Assembly (NCBI RefSeq): GCF_030323145.1
Contig: NZ_CP100470.1
Span: forward strand, 3,389,001-3,453,000
Source: Mesorhizobium sp. C432A
Lineage (GTDB): Bacteria > Pseudomonadota > Alphaproteobacteria > Rhizobiales > Rhizobiaceae
DNA length: 64,000 nt
Direction: 5' to 3'
This document shows positions 19,376-27,676 of this stretch, in pieces. The position numbers and the translations under genes are program-made. Position 1 is the first letter of the stretch. Every line of letters starts with the position of its first letter. The notes beneath the pieces were generated by a model that saw only the letters and a program-made list of their open reading frames with translations, was not told where the DNA came from and ran no database searches.

Positions 19376-20010
19376 AGGCCAGGCCTCGCCAGCGAATTGA
19401 GCGCGGCTGCGGTCATGGCGCTGCCGCCAAGCCTGCCGCGCACGATGGCGTAGGGTACGCCATAGGAATTCTCGGCCAGCGCATCCTTGGATTCGGCGGC
19501 ACCGACGAAGCCGACCGGCATGCCGATGATGGCTGCCGGCTTCGGCGCGCCGTCGCGCAACTTTTCCAGGAGATAGAACAGTGCCGTCGGCGCATTGCCT
19601 ATGGCGACCACCGAACCGGCCATACGCTCGCCCCACAGATCGATTGCCGCCGCCGAGCGGGTGTTGCCGATCTCCTTGGCAATGTCGTGCGTGCGCGGGT
19701 CGCGCAAGGTGCAGATCACCTCATTGCCGGCCGGCAGCCGGGCGCGGGTGACGCCATGCGAGACCATTTCGGCATCGCAGAAGATCGGCGCGCCGGCCGC
19801 CAAGGCGCTGCGGGCGGCGGCGACGAAATCGCTGGAGAAAACAAAATGACTTGATGCTTCGACCTGGCCGCAGGCATGGATCATGCGGATGGCGACGTCG
19901 GCTTCCGCCTCGGAGAACCGGGACAGGTCGGCCTCGGCGCGGATGATGGCGAAGGAACGTTCATAGATCGCGTTGCCGTCATGGATGTAGTCGTAGGCGG
20001 CCATGCTCAT
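19372..20010 (-). CDS. cobH: Precorrin-8X methylmutase
   Basis: 212 residues. It moves a methyl group from C11 to C12, converting precorrin-8X into hydrogenobyrinic acid. The active-site His region is IRMIHACGQVEASSH; the substrate-binding motifs are IFCDAEMVSHGVTRARLPAGN and GMPVGFVGAAESK. The ATG at 20010 overlaps the cobG stop (ATGA). Confidence 0.95.
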   Translation of the reverse strand: MSMAAYDYIHDGNAIYERSFAIIRAEADLSRFSEAEADVAIRMIHACGQVEASSHFVFSSDFVAAARSALAAGAPIFCDAEMVSHGVTRARLPAGNEVICTLRDPRTHDIAKEIGNTRSAAAIDLWGERMAGSVVAIGNAPTALFYLLEKLRDGAPKPAAIIGMPVGFVGAAESKDALAENSYGVPYAIVRGRLGGSAMTAAALNSLARPGL

Positions 20011-21476
20011 TTCCGTTGTTCAGTTTGTCGGTAAGCCTTGGCGATTGCCGCCGGTCCGAGCCTTGTCAGGCAGGCGGCGGCGGTTTCACCTGGATATCGA
20101 GCGCTGCGGACCATCGCTGCGACGCGAACGATGCCGCGCGCGGCGTCATAGCCCGGCCTGTAGCCCGCAGGAAGGGCCTTTGCCGTCGCGTTCACGACAA
20201 GTCCGGCTCCGTTTTCGCCGCCGACCAATGTCAGCGCCGCCGGACCGGGGTGCGCGCAGCCCTTGGCGCAGCTGGAAATGTGCAGTGTGAAGTCGAGACT
20301 ATCGGTCATTTCGGCGGCGATTGTCTCGGCGATGTCGCGCGTGGCGATTTGTCCGGATGCGCAGGCAGGAGTGCCGGGGCAGGCGGCGATGCGGGTGCGC
20401 GGGTCGGCGGCGGTGGTGACGAAGCCGAGGGCGGCGGCGGTGGCTCGCAGGGGGTGGTTTGCGGACGACGGTTGGCCGAGGAACAGCAAGGCGCGGCCGG
20501 GGGCGAGGCGGATTTCGGCGGTGCCGAGGGACAGGGCGCTTTGGGCGAGGGCGATGAGTTTTTCGGCCGGCATGCTGCCGAAGGGGAGGGCTATGCCGAG
20601 AGCGGTGGTGTCGTTGGATAAGGGGAAAAGACCGATAGGCCGGCGAACACCCCCCTCTGTCCTGCCGGACATCTCCCCCTCAAGGGGGGAGATTGCGTCT
20701 TCGTGGGCGATTTCGCCAATTTTCAGCGTCGAAAGTGGAGAGCCGCCGGCGACCCTGCTGATCTCCCCCCTTGAGGGGGAGATGTCCGGCAGGACAGAGG
20801 GGGGCGCGACGGAGTGCCAGCTTGCGAGAGAGGCCAATTGCCTCTCCGACAGATCCCTTGCATGCGCCTCACGGCCCTTTTCGGCAACCATCCGAAGCAC
20901 TGCAAGGGCAATGTCGCGTGCGGCATCCGCGTCGACCGTCGCGAGCGGCTTCGCATTCTGTCCATCACCCGCGACAGACACCAGCCACTGAATTCCTGCG
21001 CCCACCCGCACCGCCTTCAGCCTGACATCAGCCGTCACCCCATCCATCGTCAACTGCCCGCCGCCATCGACAACCACCGAAACCTTCGGCCCTAGCCTTG
21101 GCGTCAGCCCAGCTTCCTCGACCGCAGCCCTGACCCGCTCAGCCAAAGATCGCGGATCGGCAATCTCCCGCGGATCGATGCCAGCCAGCGGCCCGGTCTC
21201 GACCGGCACGCCGGTACGCACTGCAATCCCCAGTGCATCGACCTCCGCCGCCAACAGCACCGCACTTTCCGCCGTCAGCCCGCGTATCTGCAGGCTGCCG
21301 CGCGCGGTCACTTCCATGATGCCGTTGCCGCGCTTCAAGGCGGATTCGCAGAGTCCGATCAGCGACTTGGGGGAAAGCCCTCCAGCAACCGGGTTGAGCC
21401 GCACCAGCAGGCCATCGCCGGTCTGCATCGGCGCCGAGAGAGTCGGACAGGCGCCGCGGCGCGAGAAGGCGTTCAT
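20007..21476 (-). CDS. cobG: Precorrin-3B synthase (oxygen-dependent), carrying an in-frame palindromic insertion
   Basis: 489 residues, longer than usual. CobG is a sulfite-reductase-like Fe-S monooxygenase that oxidises precorrin-3A to precorrin-3B; its presence marks the aerobic pathway. The first domain begins RRGACPTLSAPMQTGDGLLVRL. The C-terminal 4Fe-4S cysteines are seen in ACPGTPACASGQ and SSCAKGCAHPG. Residues about 224-277 do not look like CobG: they are encoded by a palindromic repeat (20648-20806) with 46-bp inverted ends, 159 bp or exactly 53 codons, so the frame is kept. Whether the enlarged protein is active is untested, but the catalytic parts on both sides are intact. Confidence 0.92.
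   Translation of the reverse strand: MNAFSRRGACPTLSAPMQTGDGLLVRLNPVAGGLSPKSLIGLCESALKRGNGIMEVTARGSLQIRGLTAESAVLLAAEVDALGIAVRTGVPVETGPLAGIDPREIADPRSLAERVRAAVEEAGLTPRLGPKVSVVVDGGGQLTMDGVTADVRLKAVRVGAGIQWLVSVAGDGQNAKPLATVDADAARDIALAVLRMVAEKGREAHARDLSERQLASLASWHSVAPPSVLPDISPSRGEISRVAGGSPLSTLKIGEIAHEDAISPLEGEMSGRTEGGVRRPIGLFPLSNDTTALGIALPFGSMPAEKLIALAQSALSLGTAEIRLAPGRALLFLGQPSSANHPLRATAAALGFVTTAADPRTRIAACPGTPACASGQIATRDIAETIAAEMTDSLDFTLHISSCAKGCAHPGPAALTLVGGENGAGLVVNATAKALPAGYRPGYDAARGIVRVAAMVRSARYPGETAAACLTRLGPAAIAKAYRQTEQRK
20648..20806. repeat. Palindromic repeat element inserted in frame in cobG
   Basis: Inverted ends 20648-20693 and 20761-20806 match at 45 of 46 positions (the only difference is CG versus TG at the outer end). 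They contain GTCCTGCCGGACATCTCCCC, then an inner hairpin around CCTCAAGG. The centre is 67 bp. The ends are nearly identical to those of the element in cobN at 24373-24556. Confidence 0.9.
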
Positions 21477-24400
21477 GCCGCGACCCCGAGCGCCTCGGCC
21501 TCGGCGATCAGCGCCGCGAGATCGTCGTCGACCGAGTTGCGCAAGGGATGCCAGAGACCGCGCCGGCGCGCCGACAGGAAGCGCTCGGCGATGACTTTGG
21601 CAGCGGCCGGATTTTCACGCAGGATGAAGGCGCGGACATCGGGATCGCCGACATAGGCGTCATGCACGGCCTCGATCAACGCGCCCGAAATGGCGTGCGT
21701 GGTTTCGGCAAAGCTGATGAGGCGGTCGACGGTTTCGGCAAACTCGGAAGCGCCGCGCGGACCATGCCGCATCTGGGCGGCTATAAAGCGCGCATTAACG
21801 GCGCGGGCGCGCACCACGCGCGACACAGCCTCGCCGACCGAGCGCGGCTTGGGCTTCTGCGGATCCGTGGTGTCGAGCACGATCACGTCGGCATTGCGGC
21901 CCAGTGCCGCCAGCGCCGCCGAAAAACCGCCGATGAAAGCGACGTCGGCGGAGCCTTCAAGTATATCGCGGCCGGGGTCGTCACCGGTGTGGACGAGAAG
22001 ATCGGCCTCGGCGACGCGGGTCTCGAAGGCACCGGGGGAAGCGATGCCTTCGCTCTTGGCGCCGCCATAGGCATGCGACGTCGCATCGAGATAGGCGCGG
22101 CCGATCTCTTCGCGCGCGGCCCAGTCGCCACTGGACAGCAGGTCCTCGACGCCGGCACCGTAGGTGCCGGGCGAGGTGCCGAAGATGCGCGGGCCGATCT
22201 TGCCATCGGCACGGGTTCTGGCGGCGAGCGGGTTTTCCGAATCGTCCTCGTCGCGCGCGGCAACGGCGTTGGCAGCGGCGTCGATCAGCGCGATCTGGGT
22301 CGGGAACATGTCGCGGAACAGGCCCGAAATGCGCCAGGTGAGGTCGACGCGCGGGCGACCGAGCGTGGCCGGCGGCAGCACTTCGATGCCGGTGATGCGG
22401 CCGGTGGCACTGTCCCATTGCGGCCGGCAGCCCATCAGCGCCAGGCCTTGCGCGATCTCCTCGCCGCCAGTGCGCAGCGAGGCCGAGCCCCAGAGGTCGA
22501 TGACCAGCGAGCGCGGCCAGTCGCCATGCGATTGCATGTAGCCGCGCACGACTTCTTCCGCTGCCGATCGGCCCAGATCATAGGCGGTCGGCGTCGGCAG
22601 GGTGCGCGGATCGGAGGTGAAGAGATTGCGGCCGGTGGGCAGCACGTCGGAGCGGCCACGCGCAGGCGCCCCGGCCGGGCCGGCCTTGACGTGGCGGCCG
22701 TCGAGCGCCGCCAGCAGCGCGGCCTTCTCGGCTTCGGCGCTTTGCCGGCGCATGGCGTCGGGTTCGTCGTCTGGCGCGCGGCCGTAAATATGCAGGCCGT
22801 CCTTGATGGCGAAATCCTTGAGGTCGCAGAGCCAGGCGTCGATGCGGCGCAGCGCCTCGTCGGGCGCATCGGTTCCGGCGACGCCGGCTTCGGAGGCGAA
22901 GCCGGTCTTTTGCGCCGTGTCGACGATCAGCTTGGCCAGACGATCGCGGCGGCGGCGGTCGAGGCCGTCGGCCTGGGCATATTCGTCGACGAGGCGTTCG
23001 AGCTTGTGCTGCCCTTCGTCTAGGCCAGCAGCTGCCAGTGGTGGCGGCAGATGGCCAAGCGTGACGGCTGCTATGCGCCGCTTGGCTTGCGCCGCCTCGC
23101 CGGGATTGGAGACGATGAAGGGATAGATGACGGGCAGCGAGCCGGTGGCGATCTCGGGGAAGCAGTTTTGTGAGAGCGCAACCGTCTTGCCGGGCAGCCA
23201 TTCCAGCGTGCCATGGGCGCCGACATGGATGAGAGCATGGATGCGGAGCGATTTGCGCAGCCACAGGCCGAAGGCCAGCAGATCGTGGCGCGGCGGCAGC
23301 GTCGGGTCGTGGTAATCGGCGCGCCGGTCGGCCGAGCGGCCACGGTCGGGGGCGAGAGCGACAGTGATGTTGCCGAAGGTGGCGGCGCGGAAGGGGAAGC
23401 CGCTCTTACCCTCCCCCTTGTGGGGAGGGTGGCCCGCAGGGCCGGGTGGGGGTGGTGCACCGCTACCCCCACCCCGTTTCGCGCCATCCGCTTCGCGAAT
23501 GTCGCGAACCGACCCTCCCCACAAGGGGGAGCGTGAAGGAGCACCCCATGCCGCCTCGACTGCAGCCAGTGCCTCAGCCGGCAAATCCTTTGAGAAGTCC
23601 AGATACTCATCCAGCCCCAGCCCACCATCGCTCCGCTCCAACGCGTCCAGCAGCGCACGCGGCGTTTCTGGAATCCCGTCAACGCGATAGCCCTGCTCCT
23701 TCAGGTCATGCAGCATGGCCAGCACGCTGGACGGCACATCCAGGCCCACTGCATAGCCAGTGCGGCCGGGCGCGCTCGGATAGTCCGGAATGAGGATCGC
23801 CAACTTACGCGTCGCGCGGGGCGTCTGCTGCAACCGTGTGAACGCCGCTAGCCTGTCCGCCACTTGCGCCACGCGATCCGGTTCCGGGCGGTTGGCGAAG
23901 GCGCGGTGGCCGAGCGCCGGGTCGGTCTCGCTCTCGCCCTTGAAGGAAATCGCGCCGGCGAGGATGCGGCCGTCGAGTTCGGGCAGCACGACATGCATGG
24001 CGAGGTCGGCGGGCGCCAGGCCGCGCTGGTTGTTGTCCCAGACGTCGCGGCGGGTGGTGGCGACGATGACCTGGAAGACAGGCACGCCGGCGCGGTCGAA
24101 GAGCGTTTCGACGCCGGGTTCGGCGCCGGAAGCGAAGGCGGTTGCGGTGATGATGGCGGTGGGCTTGAGCGTGGCCAGCGCGGTTCCGACGAAGGCCAGG
24201 GAGGTCGGGTCTTTGAGGCTGGAGACGAAGATCGGGACCGGTCTCATGCCGCGCTGGCGGAGTGCATCAAAGAGGGCATCGATTGGCGCGACATCGGCGG
24301 CCAGCAGCATCGAGCGGTAGAAGAGGATGGGGATGATGGGAGAGTTGATGTTGTCTGCGCCGAGTTCCCGCCCACCCCCCTCTGTCCTGCCGGACATCTC

Positions 24401-25153
24401 CCCCGCAAGGGGGGAGATTGTGCTCTCATCGACGCTTTCGCCAATCGGGGATGTTGCAGAGGAATCTATTATCGGCTGGGCAGAAAAAGTGCCGAGGTCC
24501 GCGCCGGCTGATCTCCCCCCTTGCGGGGGAGATGTCCGGCAGGACAGAGGGGGGTGTGAAGGAACGCCGACATCGGCAAAATCCAACTTGCCAACGACGC
24601 CGCGGCCAGGCTCGTAGTAACCAGCTTTCGGCACGCTGACCGGCTCAGCCGCCGCCGCATCCTGCCCAGCCAACCCCGCCAGCCGCTGCATCAGTGCTGC
24701 CATATTCTCCGGTCCGCCCTCGCGGAAATAACCAAGCAGGACGTCCAGATCCTCGCGCGGCAGCGTCGAGGCTTCGATCAGCCTGAGATCCTCGTCGTGG
24801 CTCTCGCCCGGCAGCAGCGCCAGCTTGATGCCGTTCGCACGGGCAGTCGCGGCAAGCTGGTCGCAGCCATAGCGCCACCAGTCGTAGCCGCCGAGGATGC
24901 GCACCAAAATCACCTTGGCGTGGCGGGCGACGCTGTCGATCCAGAGGTCCACGGACATGGGATGGCGCAGGTCGCGCAGCGCCGCCAGCCGCATCGACGG
25001 CAGGCGGGCGGCATCGGCCTTCCACGCCGCCGCGAGGCCGGCGAGGTCGCTGTCGGTGAAGGACAGCGCCACGATATCCGCCGGCGTCTGCCCGAGATCG
25101 ACGGGCTCGGCGAGATCGTCGAGCGAGGCGGATGTGGTGGTGAGTATATGCAT
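21473..25153 (-). CDS. cobN: Cobaltochelatase large subunit, with two in-frame palindromic insertions
   Basis: 1226 residues. CobN binds hydrogenobyrinic acid a,c-diamide and cobalt; it works with CobS/CobT chaperone subunits, which are not in this window. Family landmarks: GGYDWWRYG near residue 90, IPILFYRSMLLAADVAPIDA, VSSLKDP, IPDYPSAPGRTGYAVGLD, VALAPDRGRSADRRADYHDP, VGAHGTLEWLPGK and DLWGSASLRTGGEE. Two stretches foreign to the family, residues about 200-261 and 541-582, correspond to palindromic repeats (24373-24556 and 23411-23531) read as Pro/Gly/Arg-rich peptide. Both leave the frame open. cobG starts in its stop codon. Confidence 0.94.
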   Translation of the reverse strand: MHILTTTSASLDDLAEPVDLGQTPADIVALSFTDSDLAGLAAAWKADAARLPSMRLAALRDLRHPMSVDLWIDSVARHAKVILVRILGGYDWWRYGCDQLAATARANGIKLALLPGESHDEDLRLIEASTLPREDLDVLLGYFREGGPENMAALMQRLAGLAGQDAAAAEPVSVPKAGYYEPGRGVVGKLDFADVGVPSHPPLSCRTSPPQGGRSAGADLGTFSAQPIIDSSATSPIGESVDESTISPLAGEMSGRTEGGGRELGADNINSPIIPILFYRSMLLAADVAPIDALFDALRQRGMRPVPIFVSSLKDPTSLAFVGTALATLKPTAIITATAFASGAEPGVETLFDRAGVPVFQVIVATTRRDVWDNNQRGLAPADLAMHVVLPELDGRILAGAISFKGESETDPALGHRAFANRPEPDRVAQVADRLAAFTRLQQTPRATRKLAILIPDYPSAPGRTGYAVGLDVPSSVLAMLHDLKEQGYRVDGIPETPRALLDALERSDGGLGLDEYLDFSKDLPAEALAAVEAAWGAPSRSPLWGGSVRDIREADGAKRGGGSGAPPPPGPAGHPPHKGEGKSGFPFRAATFGNITVALAPDRGRSADRRADYHDPTLPPRHDLLAFGLWLRKSLRIHALIHVGAHGTLEWLPGKTVALSQNCFPEIATGSLPVIYPFIVSNPGEAAQAKRRIAAVTLGHLPPPLAAAGLDEGQHKLERLVDEYAQADGLDRRRRDRLAKLIVDTAQKTGFASEAGVAGTDAPDEALRRIDAWLCDLKDFAIKDGLHIYGRAPDDEPDAMRRQSAEAEKAALLAALDGRHVKAGPAGAPARGRSDVLPTGRNLFTSDPRTLPTPTAYDLGRSAAEEVVRGYMQSHGDWPRSLVIDLWGSASLRTGGEEIAQGLALMGCRPQWDSATGRITGIEVLPPATLGRPRVDLTWRISGLFRDMFPTQIALIDAAANAVAARDEDDSENPLAARTRADGKIGPRIFGTSPGTYGAGVEDLLSSGDWAAREEIGRAYLDATSHAYGGAKSEGIASPGAFETRVAEADLLVHTGDDPGRDILEGSADVAFIGGFSAALAALGRNADVIVLDTTDPQKPKPRSVGEAVSRVVRARAVNARFIAAQMRHGPRGASEFAETVDRLISFAETTHAISGALIEAVHDAYVGDPDVRAFILRENPAAAKVIAERFLSARRRGLWHPLRNSVDDDLAALIAEAEALGVAA
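23411..23531. repeat. Second palindromic repeat family, in frame in cobN
   Basis: Perfect 20-bp inverted ends, 23411-23430 and 23512-23531, each able to fold on itself (CTCCCC..TTGT..GGGGAG). An internal arm pair, GGTGGGGGT and ACCCCCACC, is also present. Read as protein it gives a Pro/Gly-rich stretch ending GHPPHKGEG. It differs in sequence from the 46-bp-ended elements. Confidence 0.85.
24373..24556. repeat. Palindromic repeat element inserted in frame in cobN
   Basis: Perfect 46-bp inverted ends (24373-24418 and 24511-24556) around a 92-bp centre. The ends carry the same GTCCTGCCGGACATCTCCCC core as the element in cobG, differing only at the inner CCGCAAGG versus CCTCAAGG hairpin. The peptide read-through includes LSCRTSPPQGG and LAGEMSGRTEGG. 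Confidence 0.92.
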
Positions 25154-25171
25154 TTCGGCTCGTGGTTTGGA

Positions 25172-26224
25172 TCAGCCGGCGAGTATACGCTCGATCGCCG
25201 GGCGGTTCAGTCCTTTCAGGCCAATGACGACAAGACGCGAGCGGCGGTCGTCCTCAGCCGCCCAGGCGCGGTCATAGTAATGATTGACGCGCGGGCCGAC
25301 GGCCTGCAGCAAAAGCCGCATCGGCTTGCCGCCGACATCGACGAAGCCTTTTACACGCAACACGTTTTCCTGTTCGGCGGCGGTGGCGACGCGCTTGGCC
25401 AGGTCGTCGGGATTGGCGATCGAGGGGATGTCGACGATGAAGGTGTCGAAATCGTCATGCTCATGATCGAAAGCGCCGTCGTGATGCGACTTGCGGTTCT
25501 CGATGTCGTCTTCGACGGCGAGACCGAGGCCAAGCAGCACCGACGGGTCGACCTTGCCATGCGCAGTCGGCACGATTTTTACCGCGCGGGCGGAATGTTC
25601 ATTGATGATGGCGTTGGCGCGGGCCGAACCGGGGGCGTCCATCAGATCGCTCTTCGACAGGATGATCAAATCGGCGCAGGCGATCTGGTCCTCGAACACT
25701 TCTTCGACAGGATCGTCATGGTCGAGCGTCTCGTCCTGAGCGCGCTGTGCCTGCAAAGCGTCCATGTCGTTGGCGACGCGGCCTTCGGCCAGCGCCGGGC
25801 CGTCTACCACGGCGATGACACCGTCGACGGTTACCCGGCTCTTCACGCTCGGCCACTGGAACGCCTGGACCAGCGGCTTGGGCAGAGCCAGGCCCGAGGT
25901 CTCGATCAGGATGTGGTCAACCTTCGGTGTCAGCGCGAGGATCTTGTCGAGGGCGGGCACGAAATCGTCGGCGACTGTACAGCAGATGCAGCCATTGGCC
26001 AGTTCGACGATGTTTTCCTCGGGGCAGGTGTCGATGCCGCAGCCTTTCAGGATTTCCCCGTCGATGCCGATGTCGCCGAACTCGTTGACGATGATGGCGA
26101 TGCGCTTGCCGCCGGCATTTTCCAGGAGATGGCGGACCAGCGTCGTCTTGCCGGCGCCGAGGAAGCCTGTAACGACAGTGCAGGGAACACGGGAGAGGTT
26201 GGCGGCCGGGTTTGAAGCGTTCAT
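25172..26224 (-). CDS. cobW: CobW-family metal-chaperone GTPase
   Basis: 350 residues. G3E-family P-loop GTPase: Walker A GFLGAGKTTLVRHL near residue 20, the metal-binding CxCC motif in NGCICCTVADDF, and the guanine-specificity motif LSKSDLMD. A His/Asp-rich linker (HHDGAFDHEHDD) precedes the C-terminal CobW domain (VLRVKGFVDVGGKPMRLLLQ). CobW proteins in cob operons are thought to deliver cobalt to cobaltochelatase; its position directly before cobN supports this. The gene is 2 bp after the DUF1636 stop and 18 bp before cobN. Confidence 0.94.
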   Translation of the reverse strand: MNASNPAANLSRVPCTVVTGFLGAGKTTLVRHLLENAGGKRIAIIVNEFGDIGIDGEILKGCGIDTCPEENIVELANGCICCTVADDFVPALDKILALTPKVDHILIETSGLALPKPLVQAFQWPSVKSRVTVDGVIAVVDGPALAEGRVANDMDALQAQRAQDETLDHDDPVEEVFEDQIACADLIILSKSDLMDAPGSARANAIINEHSARAVKIVPTAHGKVDPSVLLGLGLAVEDDIENRKSHHDGAFDHEHDDFDTFIVDIPSIANPDDLAKRVATAAEQENVLRVKGFVDVGGKPMRLLLQAVGPRVNHYYDRAWAAEDDRRSRLVVIGLKGLNRPAIERILAG

Positions 26225-26226
26225 CG

Positions 26227-26652
26227 TCAGTCCTTCAGCATGTCGAGGGGTGGGATGCGGGCAACGAGGCCGCGCTTGAGGCTATCGGGCCGGCCGCGCC
26301 ACGGGATGAGGCCGTCGGCCGAAGTCGCGAAGAGCTTTGCGCCGGTAACGAGGTCGGCGCCGCTGGTTGCGGTCAGATCGCCGAAGACATAGCTCCAGCA
26401 GCCATCGCGCAGGATCGCGGCGCTGAGGCGGCGCTTGCAATTGCCGAGACATTCGGCGGTGCGGACCCGGATATCGCCGGCAGCGGCGCGGCGTGTGTCC
26501 TCAGCCAGCAATTCGCCGGCGCGCGGATGGGCGTCGGAACCGGTCTCATCGCGGCAGGAGGCGCAGACGATGACGGTCACGCCGGTCAGGGCGTCGTTGT
26601 CGCCGGACGCAATGTCCGTTGTGCCAGCCGAAAAACTGCTGTTCTGGTCCAA
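26227..26652 (-). CDS. DUF1636-family protein, first gene of the cobalamin operon
   Basis: 141 residues from a TTG start at 26652, chosen because AAGGAG lies 8 nt before it and because every upstream in-frame start lies within the riboswitch. Two cysteine pairs in VIVCASCRDETG and CLGNCKRRLSAA suggest a metal or Fe-S site like the thioredoxin-like ferredoxins, as known for DUF1636. It also has GCWSYVFGDLT. The family is often found with cobalamin genes and its role is unknown; handling of cobalt or electrons for CobG is conceivable but unproven. Confidence 0.8.
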   Translation of the reverse strand: MDQNSSFSAGTTDIASGDNDALTGVTVIVCASCRDETGSDAHPRAGELLAEDTRRAAAGDIRVRTAECLGNCKRRLSAAILRDGCWSYVFGDLTATSGADLVTGAKLFATSADGLIPWRGRPDSLKRGLVARIPPLDMLKD

Positions 26653-26702
26653 AAACCGTGCTCCTTGCCCGGAAACCCGCCAGGCGATCGGATACTTTGT
26701 CT

Positions 26703-26884
26703 CAGACGGCAGGTCTCCTGGCTCGCGAGTCATTGCCTTGGTTAGCCGCCTTCCCGGTGTTACCCAGTGGCTTTCGGCCTTGGCTCTTCGCTTACAGTTG
26801 CGGGGACAGCCGCGGATTTGGGATTTTTTCGTCCCGCACCGCATTCCCTCTTGGCCCTTGCCGTTGCGGGCAGGGGACCGTCTG
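26703..26884 (-). ncRNA. Cobalamin (adenosylcobalamin) riboswitch
   Basis: On the minus strand all consensus blocks occur in order. P1 arms are CAGACGG (26878-26884) and CCGTCTG (26703-26709). They enclose GGGAATGCGGTGCGG, TCCCCGCAACTGTAAGCG, AAAGCCACTGGG, CCGGGAAGGCGGC and the B12 box GAGCCAGGAGACCTGCCGTC. The 5' end coincides with the predicted transcription start. It precedes the TTG start of the DUF1636 gene by about 50 nt and so should repress the DUF1636-cobW-cobN run when the coenzyme is plentiful. Control by occluding the start region is likely, as no clear terminator lies between. Confidence 0.96.
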
Positions 26885-26890
26885 GAGCGG

Positions 26891-26919
26891 ATTTAGGCTT
26901 TTGCAGGCAGCGGTGTCAA
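26891..26919 (-). promoter_or_regulatory. Promoter of the cobalamin operon
   Basis: On the minus strand TTGACA (26914-26919), a 17-bp spacer, then CTAAAT (26891-26896). The expected start, 7 nt downstream, is at about 26884, exactly the first base of the riboswitch P1 stem. Confidence 0.75.
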
Positions 26920-26955
26920 CGCACGGCTACGACATGGCGATGTCGGCAGGGGCTG

Positions 26956-27647
26956 TCATGTCCCGGCTTCCGGCAGTGCCAGGATGACCTGTCGGATAGC
27001 TTGATAGCCATCGCTATAGTCCCAGTCATGACCGACAGCCAGATTCTGTCCCTCATGCCAAACCGCGTTGTCCAGAAGGACTTCGGCACTAATCAGCGTG
27101 CCCTTCAAGCCTGCCAGAAAGGTCCGGACAAAATGGCTTCCGGGGGTACCGAAGCTGTGAACAGCTTTTCCAGCTTGGCATAGAATGCTGGATAGCCTGG
27201 TGTCAGCGAGCATAGCTCGGTTGTGGCCTGGGAAATGACCGGGCCGCTATAGATTTTCCAGCGGGCATCTTTTCGCCAGATCTTCCAACTGGCGCTGCTT
27301 CGCTGCCAAAGCTCTATTTCGGCCTGCATGTTCTCGCAGACGTGATCGGCCAGTCCCTCAATGGCCACATGGAAAACACCACGGAGAAACTTTTCAAACG
27401 CCTGGTTCAGTTCCTGTTCGCGCGTGTCGCCGAAGCCAGCAAAGGATTCAATGACCGGCTGAACATCAAGCAGCGGAGAAAAAATGTAGATTTCCAGGAC
27501 CAGCCGGTCAGAACTCGTCTCGAACACCTCAGCCTCAAACCGAAGCTGCTTCGATTGGAGCATGACGTCCCTATCTCTGCGGACTGCATCTATTCCATGC
27601 GCAATGAGGGCGCCATGGATCATGTCGAGCACTTTGTCCGATGCCAT
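26956..27647 (-). pseudogene. Frameshifted gene for an uncharacterised protein (DUF6348-like)
   Basis: Two overlapping minus-strand frames make one protein of about 230 residues. The first (27647 to about 27147) begins ASDKVLDMIHGALIAHGID and reaches KLEKLFTASVPP. The second (about 27146 to 26956) continues GSHFVRTFLAGLKGTLISAE and ends VRQVILALPEAGT. The break lies at a run of five C (minus strand, 27142-27146); one more C would restore the frame. Family assignment is tentative. It is either a real single-base deletion or a homopolymer sequencing error. Confidence 0.7.
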
Positions 27648-27676
27648 TGCACAACCTACGAGGCTTATTGAGGCGT

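Noticed and set aside
18602..19636. A 344-codon frame suggesting a longer CobI
   Set aside because: The extra N-terminal 87 codons are antisense-like shadow of cobH; GTG 19375 restores the family start.
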